From positions 558,001-622,000 of the forward strand of contig JAHQIW010007234.1 in the NCBI GenBank assembly GCA_019055375.1: DNA of 64,000 bases. The letters run 5' to 3'. The stretch is from Parelaphostrongylus tenuis. Its lineage: Eukaryota > Nematoda > Chromadorea > Rhabditida > Metastrongylidae. Positions within the stretch are counted from its first letter, which is position 1, and every line of letters begins with the position of its first letter. The notes below the pieces were generated by a model, which was not told where the DNA came from, made no database searches, and worked only from the letters and a program-made list of their open reading frames with translations. Below are positions 11,525 to 22,901 of the stretch, in pieces. Both the position numbers and the translations under genes were made by a program.

Positions 11525-11640
11525 GATATAGAGTGCTGTGCAAAAAAGTTTGCGTCAGCTGGTACTTAAACCCAGATTTCACACATTCCGGGAGCGCGTG
11601 CTGAACCGTTGCACTACCGACGCTTCTTTTTCTAATTCTT
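11525..11640 (-). repeat. tRNA-derived SINE, family 1 (mirrored in palindrome 1)
   Basis: Contains the complement of GGTAGTGCAACGGTTCAGCA (A-box region) and a degenerate B box (CTGGGTTTAAGTACC). The same copy appears inverted at 13150-13265 in the other arm. The short frames 11538-11723 and 13034-13255 come from it. Confidence 0.7.
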
Positions 11641-13149
11641 TCTTTTTTTTTGATGCGTCAGCTGTGGACGTCAGTTCGTTTTTGCACACCATCTACATCA
11701 TTGGGTTTATTGAAACATCATAACACCGCAATAGGCGGTCAAATTAAATGATATCTGAATGATTGTTATGTACTAATTCAATTGTGTTATTGTTGTTATT
11801 TTTCTGTGCTATGTTATGTGTAAATGTATTATGTCGCTATAAGTAGGAGAATAACAACAATAATACACTTAAGAACGGCAGGCAAAAGTTCGACATCGCG
11901 TTCAACTCCCGTCTGAGGTCGAGCTTTTGCTCACTGCTCATTTTTCTCAGCTATATTTGATGCATCATAATATTGCAAAAAAAGCACTAAAAGCATCAGA
12001 AATGTTGCCTCCAAATAAGAACATTAATACATTTATAGTAACACAATAATACATTCGTTGCGTAGCCACGTTGGGGATAGAGGTACAGAGGACCTGAGTC
12101 CATTTTCCCGAAAACGTTATGAGATAGATAGTCGGTTGTGAGGATTACTATAAAATGTTTTAACTAGGTAAATTTTCCCTAGTGAAGCGAAAAAGTAGGA
12201 TTATTTCTGATTAACTTGAATAGTGTGTTCTTCTCAAAGAGATATCTGGAACAACTGAAGAGAGAAGTTTTCGACAATCCTTATCTGATGTAACACTACT
12301 GCTTTTAGTTTCTCCTTGTGGAATACGATGATGGGTGCGATGCTTTTCTGCACTTCAGCAGGTTAGATTGTTCGTTATGATTTATTGAAATATTGAGGTT
12401 CGTCGTTCAACGTGGTATGGACCGACGCTGAAAATTTCCCAGAAAATTTATGTTAGATTTTTAAAGTCAGTCTAGGCGCATTGCCATTTTGGCTTTTTTT
12501 TATTTTGGCGTAGTGGTGATCTAGTCTTTCTTAACTAACTTAACTCTTTGAGAAGAACACACTATTCAAGATAATCAGAAATAATCCTACTTTTTCGCTT
12601 CACTAGGGAAAATTTACCTAGTTAAAACATTTTATAGTAATCCTCACAACCGACTATCTATCTCATAACGTTTTCGGGAAAATGGACTCAGGTCCTCTGT
12701 ACCTCTATCTCCAACGTGGCTACGCAACGAATGTATTATTGTGTTACTATAAATGTATTAATGTTCTTATTTGGATGCAACATTTCTGATGCTTTTAGTG
12801 CTTTTTTTGCAAAATTATGATGCATCAAATATAGCAGAGAAAAATGAGCAGTGAGCAAAAGCTCGACCTCAGACGGGAGTTGGACGCGATGTCGAACTTT
12901 TGCCTGCCGTTCTTAAGTGTATTATTGTTGTTATTCTCCTACTTATAGCGACATAATACATTTACACATAACATTGCACAGAAAAATAACAACAATAACA
13001 CAATTGAATTAGTACATAACAATCATTCAGATATCATTTAATTTGACCGCCTATTGCGGTGTTATGATGTTTCAATAAACCCAATAATGTAGATGGTGTG
13101 CAAAAACGAACTGACGTCCACAGCTGACGCATCAAAAAAAAAAAGAAAG

Positions 13150-13265
13150 AATTAGAAAAAGAAGCGTCGGTAGTGCAACGGTTCAGCACGCGCTCCCGGA
13201 ATGTGTGAAATCTGGGTTTAAGTACCAGCTGACGCAAACTTTTTTTGCACAGCACTCTATATCAT
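13150..13265 (+). repeat. tRNA-derived SINE, family 1 (mirror copy)
   Basis: Mirror image of 11525-11640 within the right arm of palindrome 1, reading tRNA-like head to tail on the plus strand. Confidence 0.7.
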
Positions 13266-14954
13266 TGGGTTTATTGATACATAATACCTCATATCATTTG
13301 TTTTGACTGCTCACTTAAGACCACTGCTGAATTTTCAATATGCCAAATAATCATTTTTGAGCCATGCATGTCATGCAGTCTCTCATAAGGGCTGACTTTT
13401 AGAGCCCAATAAACGTGTTTCAACCGTGCAGTCTCGTCAGTCGGGCAATTACCCTTTCACCGTGTTTTCCACAAGGGGTTAAAACAGAGTGAGGATAATG
13501 GAAATGATCCAGAAACACCACAACGCATTCAAAACATTTTGCAAATTCCCACCAGATGCTGACGGCAATGTGTTTCGCAGACGTACCACATAGAAATTCA
13601 CGGTATAATAGCACTAGATACTTTCTAACAATTGAAACAAAACCTTTTTGAAAATTTCCGTCATTTCTGATCCCATAAAACGCACTGATTGAGAATTCTT
13701 CGTGTCTCCTGTTCAAAGGACTTCAGTTAGTGTTTAGTCCATTCGAGACCACAGTTTAAATCACTGTGAAGCGATTTTTGCTGTTAAACACGTTGCGGAG
13801 CTTATGCATGAAATTTCATGCACCGATCACAGCGCCGCGTGGCGAGCAATTAGCATTGGCGCGCGCTCCGAATGGAAGTATTGAGGTAAATAACCGTCAT
13901 CAATTGATGAAATATCGCAGAAGAGAATTCAGTAAAGAGTTTTCTCCTGTAAAGAGAGCACCAATGCGTTGGGAAGATCCCTATGTTTAAGTCAAAAAGC
14001 TACAGAAATTCGAGAAGGAATAAATTTCCAGCTGTTCTATTATATCCTTTTGTTATTTCATTATGCTTTCGCGGTGGTTCGATAGTTCGGTATACGCGAA
14101 TTTTAACAGTTAGTCAAGTTTTTGGAAAGAAGTGCATAGTACGTTGTGTTAATGGAAGGAAGACTACGTTTTGCTTATCGACGAAGTGGTATCACATGAA
14201 ATGTGCAGCATCATTTTGTCAGACCATTCGTGGCTTTGTGATTTTCAGTCTTTAAGGTGATTTCTGAGCCCTGTGTAGATTGAGAGGATATCAAAACTGA
14301 TAAATTGATGTCATAATATTCTATTTCACAAATACAAAATGATAATATAATTGACTATTGACTACTTACTCATTTGCGGCTGTGTATGAAGGGTATTCAC
14401 TGCTGATATAATGAATAAAAATTAAATATGACTAAAACATGAACGAATATAAATAAATCAGAATGTTGTGTAGCAGTTCAGAATATGACGTTTTTGTAAA
14501 CATATGGTTTAGCCTCAAAAATGCGGTATTTTGAAGGGAAGTTCCCCATTGTTTCGATAATCATGGCCTCATTGTGGCCTTTTATATCATATTCTACTAT
14601 TTGCTGATGTAAACTGCCTTCAGTGGCGATAAAAAGCTAAGTTCATCAAAATCTAGCACACTATCACTGGATCACATTTGTCAACCAGGGACCGCATCGC
14701 GTGCCAGGTGAGAGATCAAAGAAATCCTCAACGTGTTAAGCAGGACTTTCTTCTTCGTTTCGGCGGTGATTCTAGGTTTTTTGGAATAATTCGATATTTC
14801 ACGACTTTCTCTACATCTTCGTGTGCTTTTGCAATTATAATTCTTATGAATGGATAAGAAGCTCTCTTTCACTATGAGATTATGTTGTTGGCATTCTGTC
14901 AATTGTAATAATTTGTACGAAGAATGTCACGATATAAATTTGTTAGTTTTGATA

Positions 14955-16325
14955 TATCTCAGTATAATATCGAGAAAACTTATCTTGATTAGCCAACGCA
15001 ATGTTGGTAATGTAATCGTGGCAGTTGATTAGCTGACGTTTCGGCGACCCTTTGGAAGTATGTAGTATCAGTCTACATAGCCCAAAAACACCGTTTCTTT
15101 GAAACGCAGCAGGTAAAATATACTGAATTACCACCGGCGATCAAGGGAGTCTTCTGCCAATTCACGTGCCTGTGTGTGGGGCTGTCACGTGAACTACTGA
15201 CGCGATATTTCTTTACGCGTCCGTATGCCCAAAAAATCGATGATCAACACGTCATTGAAAGTCCCGGTATGGATGAAACGCGGGTTCAACTCCCGTCTTC
15301 GATCACGTTTTTGCTTACCACTCACTCAGTTCTTACTTACCACTCAGTTCTCTTAGAGATTTTTGAAACATCATAACAGTACGAAAAAACAGTAAAAACA
15401 TTCTTAGATTAATAAAATTCTTCGATTTTTAATCTAATCTCACACTATGTAGTCTGTTGTAATCGATACCTTATGGAGTCGCACTTTGATTTTATAACTC
15501 TCCTTCCTTTCACTGATTTCTTTTATACAGGAATGCGTAAGGACGCTCTTGATTCTTCATGGATTCCGTCAAATCTGAATTTGGAATTATGAAACTTTTG
15601 TTAATTAGCTAATAAATTAGAGAAACAAAGCGAAAACGTAAGGGAAGGGATGTTCAACCGTAAGAAAACAAATGAAGGATCATAGACAATCACTTTTACA
15701 GGTGATCGTTGGTTCTGTCATAGAAGACTAGTACATCTCTTCTCCATATGTGACAATATGGTTCTAGAAAAAGGTATCATAAAAACAAACTGAATATTGA
15801 GAAACCAAACTGTATATCTCCAAGAAAACAATACCACTGTGAGTGGAAAATTTATTTCAAAATCATATTGCAGACAACGTGTTTTGATAGGACAAGTATT
15901 AATTGGTTTTAATACGCAGCACTTGAAAGTAGGTGGTGACGATTTCGTACTTCAGCATAATATTAGGTGGTTCTTCATGTTTTGGCACTAAAGCAATCCA
16001 CATCGCATGGAGCCATAGTGGAAAAGAACTCGCTTGCTACTCATGCACGATTGGCATCTAAAGGAAAATGCTACTGAAGCGACGCGCGAGATTAATGGAG
16101 CTTACTGTGGACGGCCCGAGTGCAACTAAACCTTTAGACTGTTTTCTCCAGCTTTGAACTTCGCGAACCCACTTCGAAGCCGGCTCTTCCGCAACCGTAT
16201 TATCCGACTAATACTACATACGTCCAGGCTATGAAGAAGACGCATCGCCGAAACGTCAGCCGAATTACTACTGCGACTACTTTACCAACTCGTGTCGGCT
16301 AATCAAGATAGGTTTTCCCGATTTC
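14955..16325. mobile_element. TIR DNA element (about 1.37 kb, non-autonomous)
   Basis: The terminal inverted repeats are about 115 bp. The left end reads AAAACTTATCTTGATTAGCC .. CTGACGTTTCGGCGA .. GTATGTAGTATCAGT. The right end, complemented, reads AAAACCTATCTTGATTAGCC .. CTGACGTTTCGGCGA .. GTATGTAGTATTAGT. The interior carries a family 1-like SINE head (15225-15350) and a block at 16000-16200 related to the hairpin MITE at 47850-48200. No transposase frame. It is mirrored at 20035-21405. Confidence 0.75.
15225..15350 (+). repeat. tRNA-derived SINE fragment, family 1 variant
   Basis: Contains a good B box (GGGTTCAACTCCC near 15283) after a tRNA-like TCCCGGTATGGATGAAACGC, then the tail CACTCAGTTCTCTTAGAG. 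The same variant is at 56975-57080 (minus), and this copy is mirrored at 21010-21135. Confidence 0.65.
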
Positions 16326-16907
16326 CATATATCAATTAATAATGCCACGGTTTATAGGAAGTCGAACATTCGAATTACTGCGATATGATATTGTCAAAAA
16401 TACGCCAAGAAATGGATGTTCGTTGTCCCCTCGTTGATGTGACCTTCGTATCGAAAAGTGGAGATTTTTGAGACACATAAGCGTTTTTTCACTGATTCAG
16501 ACTTTTACAGAAAACTTTTAATTAACATCGAGAAATATTTAAAACGCGCTGGGAAGTTATGCGACGCGCTGACTACCCAAAGTGTGAAAAGTGAGTTTTT
16601 TTGTTGCTACAGCGCAAGAAAGATCACTTCAAAAAACAGACTGACTCTTAGAATTATCGCTTTTTGAGCTATCGAATGACTACTGAAACTCAGGTGGGAA
16701 GATTTTGCATAGTGAAAAAGCTAAACAAACACGATCACAAAGTACACAATACACTCCAAGGACAAAACGTAATCTCTTCGTTGCTACAGCTCACAAGAAA
16801 ACCTTTTCCAAAAAGCAGGCGTAATACTAAAACCGCAATTCTTTCAGCCATCGAATGATTGAATGATCAGAGTTTCAATGAAGTGACATTTTTTTAGCTT
16901 AGAAGAA

Positions 16908-17030
16908 GTGGTAGCAAAAGGGGCGTTAGTAGTGCAACAACTCAGAGGACATGCCCCGGATAGGGTGGAACGCGAGTTCGAGTGGCGCCTGAGCAAAAGT
17001 TTCGCACATCACTCAACATCATCGGGTATA
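16908..17030 (+). repeat. tRNA-derived SINE, family 1
   Basis: GGGGCGTTAGTAGTGCAACA, then a B-box-like GAGTTCGAGTGGCGC, then the AGTTTCGCACATCACTCAAC tail. It ends in a TA microsatellite (17031-17064). Mirrored at 19330-19452. Confidence 0.7.
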
Positions 17031-17064
17031 TGTATATATACGTATGTATATATATATATATATC
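17031..17064. repeat. TA/GTATA microsatellite
   Basis: An alternating TA run directly after a SINE tail. The run after CGTATG is 17 bases here and 15 in the mirror arm (19298-19330), the only length difference I found between the 4.5-kb arms. Confidence 0.85.
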
Positions 17065-17679
17065 TCATATTGATCACTCATATCACTCACCATTGATAAA
17101 TTGCTAGAGAGCTAATTCGACTTTTTTCCCGGAGCTCATATACTGAAAAGAAAATAGCATTCAGAATTTACAATGATGGTCGATTATTATAGTCGTTCAA
17201 GACTAGAAAACGTCACAGACATACGAAACAAACGTTTCCCTGTTATTATAAAGGAAGGAACAACCTTTGTGCAATATTCGTTAGGTTTCAAATTTGACCA
17301 AGAATAAAAATTTCGCAAAATTTGGAGAGCAAAAAGTTTCACAAATTTCAGAGCTAGAGAAGCATCCACAATTACAAGCGAAACGCCATGAAGCACCATT
17401 ATTTCAACCACTTTTTTGTTGGAAATACCACCGATTAACAAAAAAAAAAGTCTTGTGAATTCCATATGATCGGCAATACCTCATGGCAAAATAAATGGAT
17501 TCCAAATGGTTGGCTAGACCTTAATTATACGGATTCTTACACTCAATGTTGAAGCTCACGAGAGACCGAGAGATGGCGGTTTTCAGTTGAAAATGGATCT
17601 TTACATCGTGCGAAATAATAGTTGAGCTGTCGGAGTTGATCATTACCTGAGAGACGGATCATGAAGTCCTAGTATCGTC

Positions 17680-17830
17680 TGAGGTGATTGGATGCACATG
17701 TGGCTTTTACAATGACACACACTGGCCTAGCAATGTATGGAGCCAATGCTGCTCCACTCCCACACAAGCCTAATGCCAGTTCACCGGCACAGAAGAATGG
17801 AAGGCTTGGTGAGCCTCTAGCCCCTAACGT
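17680..17830 (-). repeat. tRNA-derived SINE body, family 2 (diverged)
   Basis: The plus-strand order GGATGCACATGTGGC / TTTACAATGACACAC / GGAAGGCTTGGTGAGCC follows the body of the intact family 2 SINE at 33624-33920 (TGAATGCACATCTGGCC / TTTACAATGACTCGC / GGCTTGGTGAGCC). The tRNA head is lost. Mirrored at about 18532-18682. The open frames here are not genes. Confidence 0.6.
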
Positions 17831-17982
17831 CACAACGCTGCACCGTCTGTTCCACCTTCTCCGCATTTCCAACCTTCAACATAAAAGCCCATTGAATGTA
17901 TTACTGCATTATTTCAACTGTATTACTGTTGTTATTTTGCATGTTATGTCATATGTAAATGTATGATGTTGTTATAGGTAGA

Positions 17983-18379
17983 AAAATAGCAACAAATGAT
18001 ATAATCAAAATAATACAAGAACACATTCAGTGCGCTTTCACGCTGGGGGCAGAGGAGTTGGGTCCACGGTCCCGAAAGGATTAAAACACACCTGACCGTT
18101 CTCCAAATTGTACGATAGCATTCACTTATAGGATATCCTCCTACAGTATGATTAATAATTTCGCCTAAATAATGACTCATACAATCTTTGAGAGGTAATC
18201 ACAACAAGAGGAGCAGGATAAAAACAAAATAGTGCCACTGCAAGCATAAGTAAAATTCCTAAGTAAAAACAGCCTGCAGAAAACAACAACATTGACAAAG
18301 AGTGATTTATCTCTATAAGGATCCAAAAGTGCGTTTCGTAGCGTGCTGCGCGACGTCAAATCTCACTCATCTCCTGTAA
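17983..18379. repeat. Palindrome 2 spacer (397 bp, unique)
   Basis: Single-copy loop between the arms. Its left part continues a small hairpin element (GTTGTTATTTT .. AAAAATAGCAAC) in which the arm boundary falls. 18010-18090 resembles 12050-12130 of palindrome 1 (CAGAGGA..TGAGTCCA/TGGGTCCA..CCCGAAA), so the two palindromes share a dispersed repeat. No gene seen. Confidence 0.8.
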
Positions 18380-21300
18380 TCTACCTATAACAACATCATA
18401 CATTTACATATGACATAACATGCAAAATAACAACAGTAATACAGTTGAAATAATGCAGTAATACATTCAATGGGCTTTTATGTTGAAGGTTGGAAATGCG
18501 GAGAAGGTGGAACAGACGGTGCAGCGTTGTGACGTTAGGGGCTAGAGGCTCACCAAGCCTTCCATTCTTCTGTGCCGGTGAACTGGCATTAGGCTTGTGT
18601 GGGAGTGGAGTAGCATTGGCTCCATACATTGCTAGGCCAGTGTGTGTCATTGTAAAAGCCACATGTGCATCCAATCACCTCAGACGATACTAGGACTTCA
18701 TGATCCGTCTCTCAGGTAATGATCAACTCCGACAGCTCAACTATTATTTCGCACGATGTAAAGATCCATTTTCAACTGAAAACCGCCATCTCTCGGTCTC
18801 TCGTGAGCTTCAACATTGAGTGTAAGAATCCGTATAATTAAGGTCTAGCCAACCATTTGGAATCCATTTATTTTGCCATGAGGTATTGCCGATCATATGG
18901 AATTCACAAGACTTTTTTTTTTGTTAATCGGTGGTATTTCCAACAAAAAAGTGGTTGAAATAATGGTGCTTCATGGCGTTTCGCTTGTAATTGTGGATGC
19001 TTCTCTAGCTCTGAAATTTGTGAAACTTTTTGCTCTCCAAATTTTGCGAAATTTTTATTCTTGGTCAAATTTGAAACCTAACGAATATTGCACAAAGGTT
19101 GTTCCTTCCTTTATAATAACAGGGAAACGTTTGTTTCGTATGTCTGTGACGTTTTCTAGTCTTGAACGACTATAATAATCGACCATCATTGTAAATTCTG
19201 AATGCTATTTTCTTTTCAGTATATGAGCTCCGGGAAAAAAGTCGAATTAGCTCTCTAGCAATTTATCAATGGTGAGTGATATGAGTGATCAATATGAGAT
19301 ATATATATATATACATACGTATATATACATATACCCGATGATGTTGAGTGATGTGCGAAACTTTTGCTCAGGCGCCACTCGAACTCGCGTTCCACCCTAT
19401 CCGGGGCATGTCCTCTGAGTTGTTGCACTACTAACGCCCCTTTTGCTACCACTTCTTCTAAGCTAAAAAAATGTCACTTCATTGAAACTCTGATCATTCA
19501 ATCATTCGATGGCTGAAAGAATTGCGGTTTTAGTATTACGCCTGCTTTTTGGAAAAGGTTTTCTTGTGAGCTGTAGCAACGAAGAGATTACGTTTTGTCC
19601 TTGGAGTGTATTGTGTACTTTGTGATCGTGTTTGTTTAGCTTTTTCACTATGCAAAATCTTCCCACCTGAGTTTCAGTAGTCATTCGATAGCTCAAAAAG
19701 CGATAATTCTAAGAGTCAGTCTGTTTTTTGAAGTGATCTTTCTTGCGCTGTAGCAACAAAAAAACTCACTTTTCACACTTTGGGTAGTCAGCGCGTCGCA
19801 TAACTTCCCAGCGCGTTTTAAATATTTCTCGATGTTAATTAAAAGTTTTCTGTAAAAGTCTGAATCAGTGAAAAAACGCTTATGTGTCTCAAAAATCTCC
19901 ACTTTTCGATACGAAGGTCACATCAACGAGGGGACAACGAACATCCATTTCTTGGCGTATTTTTGACAATATCATATCGCAGTAATTCGAATGTTCGACT
20001 TCCTATAAACCGTGGCATTATTAATTGATATATGGAAATCGGGAAAACCTATCTTGATTAGCCGACACGAGTTGGTAAAGTAGTCGCAGTAGTAATTCGG
20101 CTGACGTTTCGGCGATGCGTCTTCTTCATAGCCTGGACGTATGTAGTATTAGTCGGATAATACGGTTGCGGAAGAGCCGGCTTCGAAGTGGGTTCGCGAA
20201 GTTCAAAGCTGGAGAAAACAGTCTAAAGGTTTAGTTGCACTCGGGCCGTCCACAGTAAGCTCCATTAATCTCGCGCGTCGCTTCAGTAGCATTTTCCTTT
20301 AGATGCCAATCGTGCATGAGTAGCAAGCGAGTTCTTTTCCACTATGGCTCCATGCGATGTGGATTGCTTTAGTGCCAAAACATGAAGAACCACCTAATAT
20401 TATGCTGAAGTACGAAATCGTCACCACCTACTTTCAAGTGCTGCGTATTAAAACCAATTAATACTTGTCCTATCAAAACACGTTGTCTGCAATATGATTT
20501 TGAAATAAATTTTCCACTCACAGTGGTATTGTTTTCTTGGAGATATACAGTTTGGTTTCTCAATATTCAGTTTGTTTTTATGATACCTTTTTCTAGAACC
20601 ATATTGTCACATATGGAGAAGAGATGTACTAGTCTTCTATGACAGAACCAACGATCACCTGTAAAAGTGATTGTCTATGATCCTTCATTTGTTTTCTTAC
20701 GGTTGAACATCCCTTCCCTTACGTTTTCGCTTTGTTTCTCTAATTTATTAGCTAATTAACAAAAGTTTCATAATTCCAAATTCAGATTTGACGGAATCCA
20801 TGAAGAATCAAGAGCGTCCTTACGCATTCCTGTATAAAAGAAATCAGTGAAAGGAAGGAGAGTTATAAAATCAAAGTGCGACTCCATAAGGTATCGATTA
20901 CAACAGACTACATAGTGTGAGATTAGATTAAAAATCGAAGAATTTTATTAATCTAAGAATGTTTTTACTGTTTTTTCGTACTGTTATGATGTTTCAAAAA
21001 TCTCTAAGAGAACTGAGTGGTAAGTAAGAACTGAGTGAGTGGTAAGCAAAAACGTGATCGAAGACGGGAGTTGAACCCGCGTTTCATCCATACCGGGACT
21101 TTCAATGACGTGTTGATCATCGATTTTTTGGGCATACGGACGCGTAAAGAAATATCGCGTCAGTAGTTCACGTGACAGCCCCACACACAGGCACGTGAAT
21201 TGGCAGAAGACTCCCTTGATCGCCGGTGGTAATTCAGTATATTTTACCTGCTGCGTTTCAAAGAAACGGTGTTTTTGGGCTATGTAGACTGATACTACAT

Positions 21301-22901
21301 ACTTCCAAAGGGTCGCCGAAACGTCAGCTAATCAACTGCCACGATTACATTACCAACATTGCGTTGGCTAATCAAGATAAGTTTTCTCGATATTATACTG
21401 AGATATATCAAAACTAACAAATTTATATCGTGACATTCTTCGTACAAATTATTACAATTGACAGAATGCCAACAACATAATCTCATAGTGAAAGAGAGCT
21501 TCTTATCCATTCATAAGAATTATAATTGCAAAAGCACACGAAGATGTAGAGAAAGTCGTGAAATATCGAATTATTCCAAAAAACCTAGAATCACCGCCGA
21601 AACGAAGAAGAAAGTCCTGCTTAACACGTTGAGGATTTCTTTGATCTCTCACCTGGCACGCGATGCGGTCCCTGGTTGACAAATGTGATCCAGTGATAGT
21701 GTGCTAGATTTTGATGAACTTAGCTTTTTATCGCCACTGAAGGCAGTTTACATCAGCAAATAGTAGAATATGATATAAAAGGCCACAATGAGGCCATGAT
21801 TATCGAAACAATGGGGAACTTCCCTTCAAAATACCGCATTTTTGAGGCTAAACCATATGTTTACAAAAACGTCATATTCTGAACTGCTACACAACATTCT
21901 GATTTATTTATATTCGTTCATGTTTTAGTCATATTTAATTTTTATTCATTATATCAGCAGTGAATACCCTTCATACACAGCCGCAAATGAGTAAGTAGTC
22001 AATAGTCAATTATATTATCATTTTGTATTTGTGAAATAGAATATTATGACATCAATTTATCAGTTTTGATATCCTCTCAATCTACACAGGGCTCAGAAAT
22101 CACCTTAAAGACTGAAAATCACAAAGCCACGAATGGTCTGACAAAATGATGCTGCACATTTCATGTGATACCACTTCGTCGATAAGCAAAACGTAGTCTT
22201 CCTTCCATTAACACAACGTACTATGCACTTCTTTCCAAAAACTTGACTAACTGTTAAAATTCGCGTATACCGAACTATCGAACCACCGCGAAAGCATAAT
22301 GAAATAACAAAAGGATATAATAGAACAGCTGGAAATTTATTCCTTCTCGAATTTCTGTAGCTTTTTGACTTAAACATAGGGATCTTCCCAACGCATTGGT
22401 GCTCTCTTTACAGGAGAAAACTCTTTACTGAATTCTCTTCTGCGATATTTCATCAATTGATGACGGTTATTTACCTTAATACTTCCATTCGGAGCGCGCG
22501 CCAATGCTAATTGCTCGCCACGCGGCGCTGTGATCGGTGCATGAAATTTCATGCATAAGCTCCGCAACGTGTTTAACAGCAAAAATCGCTTCACAGTGAT
22601 TTAAACTGTGGTCTCGAATGGACTAAACACTAACTGAAGTCCTTTGAACAGGAGACACGAAGAATTCTCAATCAGTGCGTTTTATGGGATCAGAAATGAC
22701 GGAAATTTTCAAAAAGGTTTTGTTTCAATTGTTAGAAAGTATCTAGTGCTATTATACCGTGAATTTCTATGTGGTACGTCTGCGAAACACATTGCCGTCA
22801 GCATCTGGTGGGAATTTGCAAAATGTTTTGAATGCGTTGTGGTGTTTCTGGATCATTTCCATTATCCTCACTCTGTTTTAACCCCTTGTGGAAAACACGG
22901 T
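18380..22901. repeat. Palindrome 2, right arm (about 4.52 kb)
   Basis: Reverse complement of 13459-17982 at about 99.9 percent identity by eye. All internal features are mirrored. Beyond 22901 the sequence continues into the flank expected for the repeat family (compare 31170-31210), so this arm looks like the native copy and its outer end is not itself a repeat boundary. Confidence 0.93.
20035..21405. mobile_element. TIR DNA element, mirror copy
   Basis: Inverted image of 14955-16325 inside the right arm, with the same terminal inverted repeats and embedded SINE head (21010-21135). It exists because of the palindrome, not through a separate insertion. Confidence 0.75.

Larger units (their letters stand above)
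11330..13458. repeat. Palindrome 1: inverted repeat with about 0.91-kb arms
   Basis: The left arm 11330-12241 is repeated in reverse complement as the right arm 12544-13458, around a 302-bp unique spacer (12242-12543). The arms include a family 1 SINE (11525-11640, mirrored at 13150-13265), a small hairpin around ATTGTTGTTATTTTT..AATAACAACAATAATAC (about 11785-11867) and the right half of a MITE-like unit. I counted about ten substitutions and single-base indels, so identity is near 99 percent. The right arm ends exactly where palindrome 2 begins. The left outer flank is continuous with the repeat family, so the left copy looks native and the right copy derived (inference). Confidence 0.9.
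13459..17982. repeat. Palindrome 2, left arm (about 4.52 kb)
   Basis: Reverse complement of 18380-22901. Every base pairs with position 36360 minus x, or 36362 minus x inside the TA microsatellite. The only differences I found are two single-base changes (near 13884 and 17754) and one TA unit. The arm contains a TIR element (14955-16325), SINE fragments, a TA microsatellite and only short open frames. The frames at 13766-13990 and 13983-14255 are unassigned. The outer boundary abuts palindrome 1. The repeat family at 13459-13700 also occurs at 30900-31200, and there it continues past the breakpoint, as it does at 22901. The left arm therefore looks like the truncated, derived copy. Confidence 0.93.

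Noticed and set aside
13766..14255. Two adjacent open frames (74 and 90 codons) on the plus strand, mirrored at 22105-22594
   Set aside because: No domain, no phased splice sites, and duplication by the palindrome makes them look conserved when they are only copied.
17688..17966. 92-codon frame, mirrored at 18396-18674
   Set aside because: It lies on a family 2 SINE body. Similar short frames appear over other SINE copies.
11330..22901. Interpretation as one large foldback transposon with TIRs
   Set aside because: The outer ends are not consistent element ends (flanking families run through them), no target duplication is seen, and there are two separate palindromes with different spacers.
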